Positions 50,431 to 59,476 of a stretch of 64,000 nt of DNA are shown here, in pieces. The position numbers and the translations under genes were made by a program. Under the pieces are notes generated by a model. It ran no database searches. It was not told the DNA's origin and worked only from the letters and a program-made list of their open reading frames with translations. How positions within the stretch are numbered: position 1 is the stretch's first letter; each line of letters opens with the position of its first letter. This DNA is from Longispora sp047121295 (GTDB lineage Bacteria; Actinomycetota; Actinomycetes; Mycobacteriales; Micromonosporaceae), in the NCBI RefSeq assembly GCF_047121295.1, contig NZ_CP139447.1, forward strand, positions 5,270,001 to 5,334,000. Direction: 5' to 3'.

Positions 50431-51051
50431 CTACAGCGAGCCGGCCAGCGCCGTCACCAGGGGCGTGAGCTGGTCGGCCCCGGGCAGGCCGGGCACCGTG
50501 GCCGGCAGGCCCTCGACGACCGGGACCCCGCTGACCTTCGCGCTCGCCGAGAACGCCACCCCGTCCGCCCGGACGAGGCGCACGACGCCCCCCGCCTCGG
50601 TCGGCACGGTGTTCACGTCCGGCGCGCCCGGGGAGGCCACGACCGTCACGGTCACCTCGGCGGCGCCGGCCCGGGCCAGCACGCCGGTCACGGTGAGCTT
50701 CTCGGCGTCGCAGGCCGCGGTGACCTGGGCGCCGGGGAGCCGGTCCTTCAGTGCCGCCGTGGCCTTCTCCGCCGCCGCCCCGCAGTTCCAGGTCTTCGGC
50801 AGGCCGGTCGGCAGCGGCGGGACCGCCGTCGGCACGGCCGTGGGCAGCGCGGTCGGGACCGTGCTGGGCAGGACGGTGGGCAGGGGCAGGTCGGGGGTGC
50901 TCGGCAGGGCGGTCGGGACCTTCGAGGAGGTGGGCACGATGTCCATGGCGTGCGCGGTCACGGCGACCCCACCGGCCAGCGCCACGGCCACGGCTCCCAT
51001 CAGGACCCCGCGCGTCAGCCAGCCCCGACCTGCGACCTTGTCGTTGTTCAC
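50431..51051 (-). CDS. Secreted protein, paralogue of the SigE-linked ectodomain
   Basis: 206 residues. Signal peptide or anchor at 13-36 (LTRGVLMGAVAVALAGGVAVTA), a Pro/Thr/Val linker (PTVLPSTVPTALPTAVPT), then a domain of about 110 residues starting WNCGAAAEKATAAL with a second Cys in TAACDAEKL. The domain aligns with the C-terminal domain of the next gene upstream (VRLVRADGVAFSASAKVSG against EVRLGRADGTIFAVSTQVEG). Probably last gene of the SigE operon. Function unknown. Confidence 0.7.
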   Translation of the reverse strand: MNNDKVAGRGWLTRGVLMGAVAVALAGGVAVTAHAMDIVPTSSKVPTALPSTPDLPLPTVLPSTVPTALPTAVPTAVPPLPTGLPKTWNCGAAAEKATAALKDRLPGAQVTAACDAEKLTVTGVLARAGAAEVTVTVVASPGAPDVNTVPTEAGGVVRLVRADGVAFSASAKVSGVPVVEGLPATVPGLPGADQLTPLVTALAGSL

Positions 51052-51190
51052 AGCGTTCCCTTCGTCTACGTGTCGACCCTTTCACCACATAGGTGCCGGG
51101 CGGCCGCGCGAAGGGTTGCCCGTTTTCTGAAATTTTTTGGGATCAGCCATAACTTTTACTCAATGTCATCGTTACGACCACTTTCCGTGG

Positions 51191-51922
51191 TCAGATCCGC
51201 CCCGCGAGCGCCAGCGCGACCCCGCGCAGCTGCTCCGGGGACGACATCGGCGCAGGCCCGCTCCACAGGCCCTCCACCTGGGTGGACACCGCGAAGATCG
51301 TGCCGTCCGCCCGGCCCAGCCGCACCTCGGACATCGCCGCCCCCCACACCCCGAGCGGGCCGAGCGCGGTGTCCTCGCACCGCACGGACTGACCGGTCAC
51401 GCACACCGAACCGGCCGCGCCCCTGCTGACCCGCACGGTCATCGTCACCTTCGTGGGCCCGCTGCGGCCGATGGTGGCCACCACCCGCAGCGTGCCGTCG
51501 GCGCAGGTCACGGACGTGTCGGTACCGCCGGCCTGCTGGGCGAGCACGGCGGTCGCCGCCGCCCCGGCCGCCGCGCAGTCCCAGAGCGGCGCGCTCGCCG
51601 ACCGCGACGGGGCCGGCCTGGTGGGCGCCGGCGTGGTCGGGTGCCCGGTCGGGGGCGCGCTGGTCTCCGGGACGCTCGACCAGGGCGCCGCGACCGTCGG
51701 TTCCGGCGCGGCGGGATCCGGGGTGAACCCGCCGCTCAGCGCGTACGCCGTGGCGCCGGCCCCGCCGACGGCCACCGCCGCCAGGAGTCCGGCCAGCAGG
51801 GCGCGTGGGCCGAGCCGGCGTCGGGCCGTCCGCCGGCCGGCCGCGTACACCTCGGCCGCGACCAGCCGGGACGGCGGCGCCGGGGTCGAGCCGACCTCGT
51901 CGAGCAGCTTGCGCACGTCCAT
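51191..51922 (-). CDS. Membrane-anchored SigE-operon protein (probable anti-sigma or sensor)
   Basis: 243 residues; ATG 51922 overlaps the sigma stop by one base (TGATG). A short cytosolic part (MDVRKLLDEVGSTPAPPSRL) has the look of a sigma-regulator segment but lacks the HxxxCxxC zinc motif. One span at 42-62 (ALLAGLLAAVAVGGAGATAY), Pro/Thr linker, then a Cys-containing external domain starting WDCAAAGAAATAVL. Coupling to the sigma factor suggests it controls it. Contains four Cys in the outer domain, possibly two disulfides. Confidence 0.75.
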   Translation of the reverse strand: MDVRKLLDEVGSTPAPPSRLVAAEVYAAGRRTARRRLGPRALLAGLLAAVAVGGAGATAYALSGGFTPDPAAPEPTVAAPWSSVPETSAPPTGHPTTPAPTRPAPSRSASAPLWDCAAAGAAATAVLAQQAGGTDTSVTCADGTLRVVATIGRSGPTKVTMTVRVSRGAAGSVCVTGQSVRCEDTALGPLGVWGAAMSEVRLGRADGTIFAVSTQVEGLWSGPAPMSSPEQLRGVALALAGRI

Positions 51923-52464
51923 CAGTTCGCCTCCCACGTCGGTCGGGCGTCGATGAGGTCCCGGCCGTGCCCGGCGCCCAGGGCCCGACGGAGCGCGGCC
52001 AGCCCCTTCGCGGTCTGACTCTTGATCGTGCCCTGCGAGCAGCCCAGGGCCTCGGCGGTCTCGGCCACGTCGAGCCCCTCGTAGTACCGGCAGACCAGCA
52101 CGGCGCGTTGCCGCTGCGGCACGGCGCGCATCGCGGCCACGACCGCCATCCGGGTGGCCGTGGCGTCGCTGGCGTCGGCGGTCGGCGGCGGCTCGGGCGG
52201 GGCGGCCGCCATGAACTCCCGCCGCCGCCAGGCCCGCCCCGAGTCCGCGATGTACGCGCGCATCAGGCACGTGCGCACGAACGCGTCCAGCGCCGCCCGG
52301 TCCCGGACCTGGTGCCAGCTGGACGCCAGGCGCAGGAACGCCGCCTGGGCCAGGTCGTCCGCCCGGTGCCAGTCACCGCACAGGACGTAGGCCGTGCGGC
52401 GGACGGCCTCCAGGCGGGCCGTGAAATAGGCCGTGAACTCGTCCAAACCGGCTTCGTCGTGCAC
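51922..52464 (-). CDS. SigE-family (ECF-like) RNA polymerase sigma factor
   Basis: 180 residues from GTG 52464, preferred over GTG 52473 because GGGAGG is eight bases before it and abuts the other. Region 2 (DEFTAYFTARLEAVRRTAYVLCGDWHRADDLAQAAFLRL) and region 4 (MRAVPQRQRAVLVCRYYEGLDVAETAEALGCSQGTIKSQ) are clear. This is the actinobacterial SigE-like group 2-domain sigma. Coupled to a membrane protein gene, forming a sigma/regulator pair that probably senses an extracytoplasmic cue. Confidence 0.92.
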   Translation of the reverse strand: MHDEAGLDEFTAYFTARLEAVRRTAYVLCGDWHRADDLAQAAFLRLASSWHQVRDRAALDAFVRTCLMRAYIADSGRAWRRREFMAAAPPEPPPTADASDATATRMAVVAAMRAVPQRQRAVLVCRYYEGLDVAETAEALGCSQGTIKSQTAKGLAALRRALGAGHGRDLIDARPTWEAN

Positions 52465-52602
52465 TGCCGTCACCTCCCGTCTTACGTCTAGGTGCGGGAC
52501 GGGTACCCGATCGGTTGCCCGTCATGTCGGAGAATATGCAGACGGGGGTCCGGGGCCGGGTCGGGGCCCGGGGCGGCCCGTAGATCGGCGAGGATGGTCG
52601 GC

Positions 52603-53019
52603 ATGTCCTTCCACACCGTCACCCTCGACATCACCACCGGTACCCGCGAGGTCGCGCTCGACATCACCGACCGGTGCGCCGACTTCCTCGACCGGGTGGC
52701 CGCCGGCCGCGACGGCCTGCTCAACGTGTTCGTGCCGCACGCCACGGCCGGGGTGGCCGTGATGGAGACCGGGGCGGCCAGCGACGACGACCTGCTGGCC
52801 CTGCTGCGCGACCTGCTGCCGGCCGACGACCGGTGGCGGCACCGGCACGGCAGCCCCGGCCACGGCCGCGACCACGTGCTGCCCGCGCTCGTCGCTCCGC
52901 ACGCGACACTGCCGGTGGTCGGGGGGCGGCTGGCGCTGGGTACCTGGCAGTCCGTCGTGCTGGTGGACACCAATGTGGACAACCCGCACCGCACCCTCCG
53001 GTTGAGCTTCCTCGGCTGA
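52603..53019 (+). CDS. YjbQ/UPF0047 family protein
   Basis: 138 residues from ATG 52603 (ATG 52594 possible). FVPHATAGVAVMETG and HGRDHVLPALVAP carry the conserved His residues; LGTWQSVVLVD ends the barrel. The family is called secondary thiamine-phosphate synthase on the basis of weak activity in E. coli YjbQ; true role unclear. It is divergent from the SigE operon, so a link to that regulon is possible. Confidence 0.87.
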   Translation: MSFHTVTLDITTGTREVALDITDRCADFLDRVAAGRDGLLNVFVPHATAGVAVMETGAASDDDLLALLRDLLPADDRWRHRHGSPGHGRDHVLPALVAPHATLPVVGGRLALGTWQSVVLVDTNVDNPHRTLRLSFLG

Positions 53020-53072
53020 GTGTCGGTGGCACCCGGTACAGTCGCGCGGTCCCACTTCGGAATGGAGCGCAC

Positions 53073-53810
53073 GTGTACCGCCCCCTGCGTCTACTGTCGG
53101 CGACCGTCCTGGCCCTCGCCGTCGTCCTCGTCCCGTCCGGCCCGGCGATGGCCGACCCGGTCCCGCTGGACGCGAACGGCCGGCTGGAGGTCGCGGCCGG
53201 CACCACCGGCGCGACCTACTCGCTGACCACCACGAGCCGGTACTGGTCGGCGGTCTGGGTCCGCCCCACCACCGAGCCCGGCAAGTCCGTCGACTACGAC
53301 CTGTCCCTGCTCGACGGGGCCGGCGCCACGGTCGGCGGCAGCGCCCTGGGCTCCGACCTGGTCGACTTCGTGGCCGTCGACTCGAACCTGCGCGCGACGG
53401 GCGCGTACCAGGCGCAGACCCGGTACTACGCGGGCACCGGCGGGTACCAGATCGGGTTCGCGCAGCCCAACGAGACCCTGCCGGCGATGTCCCAGCCGCA
53501 GCCGGTGTACCAGATGGACTCCCCGCACTGGCCGATGGCCATCAGGGACGTCTACCTGGCGGCCGGCGAGTGCCTCGGGGTGAACGTGTGGGGCGGCAGC
53601 GCCTACGGGGACGTGCTCGTGCTGGCCAGCGACCCGGCGAACCCGGTGCGCTCCCGGTCGCAGGCCGCCGTCCGGCTGCCGATCCACACGACCACGGGCA
53701 CCCAGACCGTGCGGTACACGGCGCCGCGCGCCGGCTGGTACGCACTGGCGATCGTCGACGACAACGTGTTCTTCTACGGCAACCTGACCTACCAGCGGGT
53801 CGCCTGCTAG
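53073..53810 (+). CDS. Secreted beta-rich protein of unknown function
   Basis: 245 residues from GTG 53073 behind GGAG. Signal peptide 1-27 (ATVLALAVVLVPSGPAMA-D). The mature part is all-beta with two repeats of a jelly-roll-like pattern (ATYSLTTTSRYWSAVWVRPT, TVRYTAPRAGWYALAIVDD), reminiscent of bacterial pre-peptidase C-terminal domains, and contains two Cys (GECLGV, terminal RVAC). It may be cotranscribed with the upstream YjbQ gene (53 bp). Confidence 0.65.
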   Translation: MYRPLRLLSATVLALAVVLVPSGPAMADPVPLDANGRLEVAAGTTGATYSLTTTSRYWSAVWVRPTTEPGKSVDYDLSLLDGAGATVGGSALGSDLVDFVAVDSNLRATGAYQAQTRYYAGTGGYQIGFAQPNETLPAMSQPQPVYQMDSPHWPMAIRDVYLAAGECLGVNVWGGSAYGDVLVLASDPANPVRSRSQAAVRLPIHTTTGTQTVRYTAPRAGWYALAIVDDNVFFYGNLTYQRVAC

Positions 53811-53947
53811 AGCGCCGGGGCCGCCGTCCGCGCGGGCGGCGGCCGCGCCCGGGTCGGGGACCCGACAGTGTCCACCGCCCGCGACCGGTCGTTCTGAGAG
53901 GGAAGGATAGCCTTTGTAGGCCCACTCAGACGCGAGGAGAACCCCCG

Positions 53948-54475
53948 GTGATCATGGTCGAGCTCGTCGACGAGGCCGGCACCCCGACCGGGCAGGCCGA
54001 GAAGCTGGCCGCGCACGTCGCCCCCGGCCGGCTGCACCGCGCGTTCTCCGTGTTCCTGTTCGACGCCGACGGCCGGATGCTGCTCCAGCGCCGGGCCGAC
54101 GGGAAGTACCACTCGCCCGGGGTGCTGTCCAACGCCTGCTGCGGACACCCGCTCATCGGCGAGGACCCGGCGACCTCGGCCGCCCGGCGCACGACCGAGG
54201 AGCTGGGCATCGAACCGCCGGCGCTGGTCGGGGCCGGCACGGTGACGTACCACCTGGAGCTGGCCGGCGGGATGACCGAGCGGGAGTTCAACCACCTGTT
54301 CGTCGGCCGGATCGTCGGGCCGTGCGCGCCGGACCCGGCGGAGGTCTCGGAGGTCCGGTTCGTGACCCGCCCCGAGTTGGACGCGCTCGGCGACGACGCG
54401 CTGTCCCGCTGGTTCCCCGTCGTGTGGGAGGCCGCCCGCACCGCCCTGCCGGCGGACCTGGCGACCTGGCGCTGA
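53948..54475 (+). CDS. idi: Isopentenyl-diphosphate delta-isomerase (type 1)
   Basis: 175 residues from GTG 53948, 8 bp after GAGGAGAA. Nudix-fold: active-site Cys in SNACCGHP, Nudix helix with EDPATSAARRTTEELGIE, and FNHLFVGRIVG carrying the Glu/Asp region. Converts IPP to DMAPP for isoprenoid synthesis. A UbiA prenyltransferase lies 1 kb downstream, so both belong to isoprenoid metabolism, though not one operon. Confidence 0.94.
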   Translation: MIMVELVDEAGTPTGQAEKLAAHVAPGRLHRAFSVFLFDADGRMLLQRRADGKYHSPGVLSNACCGHPLIGEDPATSAARRTTEELGIEPPALVGAGTVTYHLELAGGMTEREFNHLFVGRIVGPCAPDPAEVSEVRFVTRPELDALGDDALSRWFPVVWEAARTALPADLATWR

Positions 54476-54535
54476 AACCCCGAAAACCGGAATCAGCCGG
54501 TTACGGCGGGGCCCGGCCCGACAGCGTCGGCGGTC
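54476..54535 (-). repeat. Intergenic element, copy F (diverged)
   Basis: ACCGGAATCAGCCGGTTACGG then GGCCCGACAGCGTCGGCGG, starting right after the idi stop and before the stop of the convergent PIG-L gene. Core CCGGTTACGG is intact; the GATC end is lost. Confidence 0.55.
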
Positions 54536-54577
54536 CCCCGCCGACCGGCCGGCCCGGTCACCCCGCCCCGGGCGGGC

Positions 54578-55291
54578 CTAGAAGCCGATCAGCTCGAACG
54601 AGCACGACGGCACCCCGCCGAACCGCTCCCCCGTCCGCTCCGCCATCCCGCGCAGGAACGCGTCCGCGTCACCCATCGACGAGTCCCCGAGCCCGCGCAG
54701 GTACGCCGCGTGCGCCTTCAGGGACGCCACCGACGCGTCCAGCGTCGCGCTGATGTCCACGGCGTGCCCGGCCTCGGGCGAGCCCGCGACCAGCACCATC
54801 CGCACCCCGCCCCACGCCGGCCCGGCCTCCGGGAAGATCCACTCGTTGCCGGCGTCGCCGACGGCGTCGAGCAGCGCCTCGCCGACGTTGCGGTGGTCGG
54901 GCGAGTTGCGGTTGCCGAATCCCCAGTGCGTGCGGTGGTTGAGGGTGATCAGCACCTCGGGCCGGTGCCGGCGGATCGCGGCGGTCAGGTCCCGGCGCAG
55001 CGGCACGCCGTACTCGATCACGCCGTCCGGGTGGTCCAGGAAGTCCACGGTGTCCACCCCGACGAGGCGCGCGGCGGCGATCTGCTCGGCGCTGCGCAGC
55101 GGACCGCACTCGGCCGGCGGGAGCCCGGCGATGCCCGCCTCGCCCCGGCTGACCATGACGTAGCCGACCCACTTGCCCTGGGCGGTCCACCGGGCGATGG
55201 CGCCGGCCGCGCCGTACTCCAGGTCGTCGGGGTGCGCGACGACGCCGAGCGCCCGGCTCCAGTCCTCGGGAACGATCTCGTAGTCGGCCAC
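54578..55291 (-). CDS. PIG-L/LmbE-family zinc deacetylase
   Basis: 237 residues from GTG 55291 behind GGAGGA. AHPDDLEYG (about residue 19) supplies His-Asp-Asp of the zinc site and SPDHRNVG the second His. The family deacetylates GlcNAc-type groups (MshB in mycothiol, mycothiol S-conjugate amidase, teicoplanin deacylase). Shares the core motifs but no mycothiol gene is nearby, so the substrate is open. Confidence 0.88.
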   Translation of the reverse strand: MADYEIVPEDWSRALGVVAHPDDLEYGAAGAIARWTAQGKWVGYVMVSRGEAGIAGLPPAECGPLRSAEQIAAARLVGVDTVDFLDHPDGVIEYGVPLRRDLTAAIRRHRPEVLITLNHRTHWGFGNRNSPDHRNVGEALLDAVGDAGNEWIFPEAGPAWGGVRMVLVAGSPEAGHAVDISATLDASVASLKAHAAYLRGLGDSSMGDADAFLRGMAERTGERFGGVPSCSFELIGF

Positions 55292-55428
55292 CGGTCCTCC
55301 ACCCGCTCGTCCGTCGTGTCCCCCGAAGCATAAGCGCCCGGTCAGGCCCTGACCGGGCACTTCACCCGTCCGGGCCCTTGATCCGCAGAGCTACCCTTTC
55401 GGGCAGTTACGGGAAGAGGGGTACATCA

Positions 55429-56466
55429 ATGTCCGAAACTGTCACCCGCGCGGACCGGGTGCGCGGCTTCGTCCGGCTGGCCCGGCTGAAGTTCCTGCTC
55501 TACAACGTGCTCCCGGTCGGTCTGGGCGCGGCGGTCGCGGTGGGCGCCGGCCACCGGCTGGACCTGCGGTGGTACGCCCTCGCCCAGGTCTTCGCGTGGG
55601 TGGTGCACCTGATGACGCACTACTGCAATGAATATTTCGACCTGGAGGCCGACCGGGCCAATGTGTACTTCACGCCGTGGACGGGCGGCAGCCGGGCCCT
55701 GGTCGACGGGCTGGTGGACCCGGTCACCTCGCTGGGCGCGTCGTTCCTGCTGTGGACGGCCGCCGTGCTGCTGGTGGCCGCGATGCCGACCTGGCCGGCG
55801 CGGGTACTCGGCGCGGCCACCGTCGCGCTGGCCTGGTTCTACACGGCTCCCCCGCTCCGGTTCAACTACCGGGCCCTGGGCGAGGTGACCGTCGCCGTCA
55901 TCCTCAACGGACTGTGGCCGGCCGTCGCGGCGGTGCTGATCGCGGGCACCGTGCCGTGGACCCTGCTGGCGATCCTCGCGCCGACCGCCCTGCTCCAGGC
56001 GGTGCGGATGATGGTGATGAACCTGGGCGACCGGGTGTCCGACGCCTCGGTGGGCAAGCGGACGATCCCGGTCCGGATCGGGCACGACCGGTCGGTGGCC
56101 GTGATCTGCGGGGCGCAGGTCATGGCGTACGCGGGCCTGACCGGGCTCGCGATGGCCGGCGCCGTGCCCTGGCTGGTCTGGCTCGCGATGGCCTGCACGG
56201 CACCGCTGTCGGCGCTGCTGGTCCGCCGGCTGCTGCGCGGCGACATGCGGGAGGTGGTGGCCGCCCGGATGACCCCGGTGGTGTTCCTGGCCTCCAACCA
56301 CGTGTCGCTGGTGGTGGGCGCCGCGCTGGCCGGCGTGCTCCTCGACATCGCGGTCCGCGACGGCTTCGGCCGCGACGTCGCGGTGCTCACCGGCGTCCTG
56401 GCCGCCTACGCCGCCCTGTTCGCCCACCGCCTGTGGCTGGCCCGCCGGGCCAGGCGCCACGCCTAG
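55429..56466 (+). CDS. UbiA-family prenyltransferase (MenA-like)
   Basis: 345 residues from ATG 55429. Nine or so membrane spans. The first Asp-rich motif reads NEYFDLEAD and the second GDRVSDASVGKRTIPVRIG, which bind Mg-prenyl diphosphate. Layout is MenA-like, but the aromatic acceptor is not certain; a menaquinone role needs other men genes, which are absent here. Upstream (55381-55428) a GTTACGGGAAGAGGGG run resembles the intergenic element core and supplies the ribosome site. Confidence 0.88.
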   Translation: MSETVTRADRVRGFVRLARLKFLLYNVLPVGLGAAVAVGAGHRLDLRWYALAQVFAWVVHLMTHYCNEYFDLEADRANVYFTPWTGGSRALVDGLVDPVTSLGASFLLWTAAVLLVAAMPTWPARVLGAATVALAWFYTAPPLRFNYRALGEVTVAVILNGLWPAVAAVLIAGTVPWTLLAILAPTALLQAVRMMVMNLGDRVSDASVGKRTIPVRIGHDRSVAVICGAQVMAYAGLTGLAMAGAVPWLVWLAMACTAPLSALLVRRLLRGDMREVVAARMTPVVFLASNHVSLVVGAALAGVLLDIAVRDGFGRDVAVLTGVLAAYAALFAHRLWLARRARRHA

Positions 56467-56649
56467 GGTACGCGGGGGAGGTCCGATCGGGCAGCGCCCG
56501 AGTCACGGCGGCCGGGCGTGCCAGCCCGCGCGATCGTGGTGTCCGCCACCGCTCCATCGTGCCCGCAGAACCGGTCGGCCACCGCCTTCCCGGTCGCCGG
56601 CCAGCGGGCCTGGAGAGCCCCGCCCCACGTACCAAACAGACAATCAGCA

Positions 56650-56826
56650 CTATTCCTGGCGTTCGTCCTCCCGCATACCGGCATGCAGGACGGTGAGCCC
56701 GAAGAAGAACACGAGTCCCGCGACGACCATGGCCGCCCGCCGCAGACCGTCGCCCAACGTCAGCATCACAAGGGCCAGACCACTTGCCAATGCCAGGAAA
56801 GCGCCGAGCCGCGCATTGTTGTTCAC
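56650..56826 (-). CDS. 58-residue membrane protein downstream of yidC
   Basis: GTG 56826 to TAG 56650 with AAGGAG six bases upstream. Two membrane spans (LGAFLALASGLALVMLTL and AAMVVAGLVFFFGLTVLHAG) joined by a Gly-Asp-Gly-Leu-Arg-Arg loop; acidic C-terminus (MREDERQE). It lies 52 bp after the YidC gene in the same direction and is likely cotranscribed. Function unknown. The 183 bp to its right (56467-56649) hold no gene. Confidence 0.65.
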   Translation of the reverse strand: MNNNARLGAFLALASGLALVMLTLGDGLRRAAMVVAGLVFFFGLTVLHAGMREDERQE

Positions 56827-56878
56827 ACCAGACTCCTTGGTTGTCGTGTCGTCAGAACGACAGGTCCCGCCCGCCGCC

Positions 56879-57529
56879 TCAGCCCCAGAAGTGTCGCAGG
56901 ACCGTCGTCTGGGTGACCGTCCACGCCGTCGTCGTGACCAGGTACAGGCTCGCGGCCAGCGGCAGGAACAGCGCGGTCACCACGGACGCGTACGGCATGA
57001 CCCGGGACAGGGCGCCGGCCACCCCGGACGGCCGGGGCCCCGCCGGGCGGAGCAGCCGCGACGAGGCGAACCCGGTGGCGGCCAGCAGCGCGAGCAGCGC
57101 CGCGAACACGAGCAGGTGCGGGCCGGTGGTCGTGGCGAGGTGCGCGCCGAGCGGTACCCCGAAGAGGGTCTTCTCCAGCAGGGTGTTGGCGTGCCCGCCG
57201 ACGCTGGAGGACACGAACAGCCGGTAGAGGCCCATGAACACCGGGATCTGGACCAGCATCGGCAGGCAGCCGCGCAGCAGGCCGCCGCCCTCGGCGCGGG
57301 CCAGCTCGGCGACGGCGTCGCGGTCCTCGCGCACCTCCGCGAGCCGGGCGAACACCCCGGTCCGGCGCTGGTCGGCCCGGTGCTGGGCGAACGCGACCGG
57401 CAGCAGGCACAGCCGGACGGCGAGCGTGCCGAGGACGATCGCGGCGGCGGTGGCGGCCGTGCCGAAGGGGGTGGACACCCAGGTGGCGAGGGTGCTGATC
57501 AGGTCGTAGGCGAGGCTGGACGGGGACAT
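56879..57529 (-). CDS. yidC: YidC/Oxa1-family membrane insertase
   Basis: 216 residues from ATG 57529 behind GGAGGTACTG. 60KD_IMP domain: RLCLLPVAFAQHRADQRRTG carries the positively charged groove start, followed by GCLPMLVQIPVFMGLYRLF and two C-terminal spans. Shorter than housekeeping YidC and lacking its basic tail, so it may be a paralogue with special substrates. Located between a DUF6412 gene and a small membrane protein gene. Confidence 0.88.
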   Translation of the reverse strand: MSPSSLAYDLISTLATWVSTPFGTAATAAAIVLGTLAVRLCLLPVAFAQHRADQRRTGVFARLAEVREDRDAVAELARAEGGGLLRGCLPMLVQIPVFMGLYRLFVSSSVGGHANTLLEKTLFGVPLGAHLATTTGPHLLVFAALLALLAATGFASSRLLRPAGPRPSGVAGALSRVMPYASVVTALFLPLAASLYLVTTTAWTVTQTTVLRHFWG

Positions 57530-57678
57530 GGCAGTACCTCCGGAGTCGGCTGAGCGGCCCGCCGGGCACACGTCCGGGCAGGCTTCGGGGCACGGAAGGC
57601 CGCGCGCACGTCGGACCGACGGCAGGTCACCGGTGCGCGGACCGGTGGTGCCGGAGGGGACGAAGTGGACGGCGGCCG

Positions 57679-57963
57679 TCAGGCGGCCGACGGTGCCCTG
57701 GGGCGGGGGCGGCCGGCCGTGCCGGGGTCGCCCTGCCGGCGGAAGACCACCCGCCGGGACGGGTGCCGCAGGCCGCCGGCCAGCGCGGACGCCGGGGCGG
57801 CCGGGGCGGTGAGCCGGCTCGCGAGGAGCGCCACGCACAGGGCGGCCACGGTCAGCGCGACCGTGGAGGCGAGTCCGACATGTCCGCCGACCAGCGCCTC
57901 GGCCAGCAGCACGAGGCCGAGCGAGGGGATCAGGGAACGCGGCACGCCGACTAGTGTACCCAT
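57679..57963 (-). CDS. DUF6412-like small membrane protein
   Basis: 94 residues from ATG 57963; GTG 57945 is an alternative that lies seven bases after a TACACT box, consistent with a leaderless message. Two spans (LGLVLLAEALVGGHVGLAST, VALTVAALCVALLASRL) and a basic tail (RHPSRRVVFRRQGDPG). Usually found next to yidC in actinobacteria; role unknown. It is 149 bp upstream of yidC. Confidence 0.65.
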   Translation of the reverse strand: MGTLVGVPRSLIPSLGLVLLAEALVGGHVGLASTVALTVAALCVALLASRLTAPAAPASALAGGLRHPSRRVVFRRQGDPGTAGRPRPRAPSAA

Positions 57964-58076
57964 CGGCGTCGCCTTCGCTTTTGCCCTTTTTATCACCCTC
58001 CACTGTCGGGGGTCCGTCACCGTCGACGTTGCGGCGCGGGGGTACCGTGGCACCGGCTGACACCGGGGAGGGTGAC

Positions 58077-59381
58077 GTGACGCAGGATCGTGCCGCGCGG
58101 ATCGTGGACGTGCTGACAGGCGAGTTCGGCGAGCTGATGGCCGCCGACCCGACGGCGTTCCGCCGCAAGTTCCGCAAGATGGCCGCGTCGCCGTTCGCGT
58201 TCTACCGGGGCACCGCCTGCCTGCTGTACGCGGACCTGGCCGACGAGGACCCGTCGGCGGCGTTCCTCGACGAGCGCACCAGCCGGGTGTGGATCCACGG
58301 CGACCTGCACGCGGAGAACTTCGGCTCCTACATGAACGCCAACGGCGTGCTCGTGTTCAACGTCAACGACTTCGACGAGGCCTACGTCGGCCCGTTCAGC
58401 TGGGACGTGCTGCGGTTCTCGGCGAGCGTGGCCCTGATCGGGTACGCGAAGGCCCTGTCCGACGACGTGATCAGCCGCCTCGTCACGGCGTACGCGCGCA
58501 GTTACCTCACCGAGCTGCGCGCCCTGGCCGCCGGCGGCGACGACGCGATCGGCTCGCTGACGCTGGACAACACGGAGGGTCCGCTGCGCGAGGTGCTGCA
58601 GAAGGCCCGGCTGAACACCCGGGTCGCGCTGCTGGACGAGCAGACGACGATCGTCGACTACGAGCGCCGGTTCGCGATGCGCGACGGGGTGTACGAGGTG
58701 GACGACGCCACCAAGGCGCTGGTCCAGGAGGCGTTCGGGGCGTACCTGGCCACGCTGCCGCCGGGGCGGCTGGAACGGCCGGCGCAGTACCACATCAAGG
58801 ACATCGTGCTCCGCAAGGGCGTGGGCATCGGGTCGGCCGGGCTGCCGTCGTACAACCTGCTGCTGGAGGGGCACACCCAGGCGCTGGAGAACGACGTCGT
58901 CATCTACATGAAGCAGGGCCAGGTGCCCGCCGTGAGCCGGGTGATCGACGACCCCCGGGTGCGGGCGTACTTCACCGACCAGGGCCACCGCACCGCCGAG
59001 TCCCAGCGGGCACTGCAGGCGCACGCCGACCAGTGGCTCGGCCACACCCAGCTCGGCGGCGTCGGCCAGCTCGTCGCGGAGGTGTCCCCGTACGCGGCGG
59101 ACCTCGACTGGGCGGAGATCAGCGAGCCGGCGGACCTGGAGCAGGTGGTGACATACCTCGGTCGGGCCACCGCGCGGATGCACTCCGTCGCCGACGACGA
59201 GTCGAGCCACGACCTGGTGGACTTCTCCACGGAGGAGGCGATCGTGGCGCGGGTGGACAAGGACCCGGAGGGGTTCGTGGCCATGCTGGTGGACTTCGCG
59301 CACTCCTACGGGGCCCGGGTCCGCGCCGACCACCAGATCTTCGTGGACCTGTTCCGCAACGGCCGGCTGCCGGGGATCTGA
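58077..59381 (+). CDS. DUF2252 kinase-like protein
   Basis: 434 residues from GTG 58077 behind GGGAGG. HGDLHAENFGSY and NDFDEAYVGPFSWDVLR are aminoglycoside-phosphotransferase-like catalytic and metal motifs; MAASPFAFYRG is the family opener. Substrate unknown. Monocistronic and divergent from the DUF6412 gene. Confidence 0.88.
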   Translation: MTQDRAARIVDVLTGEFGELMAADPTAFRRKFRKMAASPFAFYRGTACLLYADLADEDPSAAFLDERTSRVWIHGDLHAENFGSYMNANGVLVFNVNDFDEAYVGPFSWDVLRFSASVALIGYAKALSDDVISRLVTAYARSYLTELRALAAGGDDAIGSLTLDNTEGPLREVLQKARLNTRVALLDEQTTIVDYERRFAMRDGVYEVDDATKALVQEAFGAYLATLPPGRLERPAQYHIKDIVLRKGVGIGSAGLPSYNLLLEGHTQALENDVVIYMKQGQVPAVSRVIDDPRVRAYFTDQGHRTAESQRALQAHADQWLGHTQLGGVGQLVAEVSPYAADLDWAEISEPADLEQVVTYLGRATARMHSVADDESSHDLVDFSTEEAIVARVDKDPEGFVAMLVDFAHSYGARVRADHQIFVDLFRNGRLPGI

Positions 59382-59476
59382 CCCGGGTGCCGGCTCGCCG
59401 GTGCTCTCCGCCGACGCCGAGGTGAGCCGGTCGTCGATCGTGCCCGTCCGGGCCCCGACGACACGGAGCGGGGAGG

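Noticed and set aside
55400..55429. Ninth copy of the intergenic element before the UbiA gene
   Set aside because: Only GTTACGGGAAGAGGGG resembles the core; the flanking blocks are missing.
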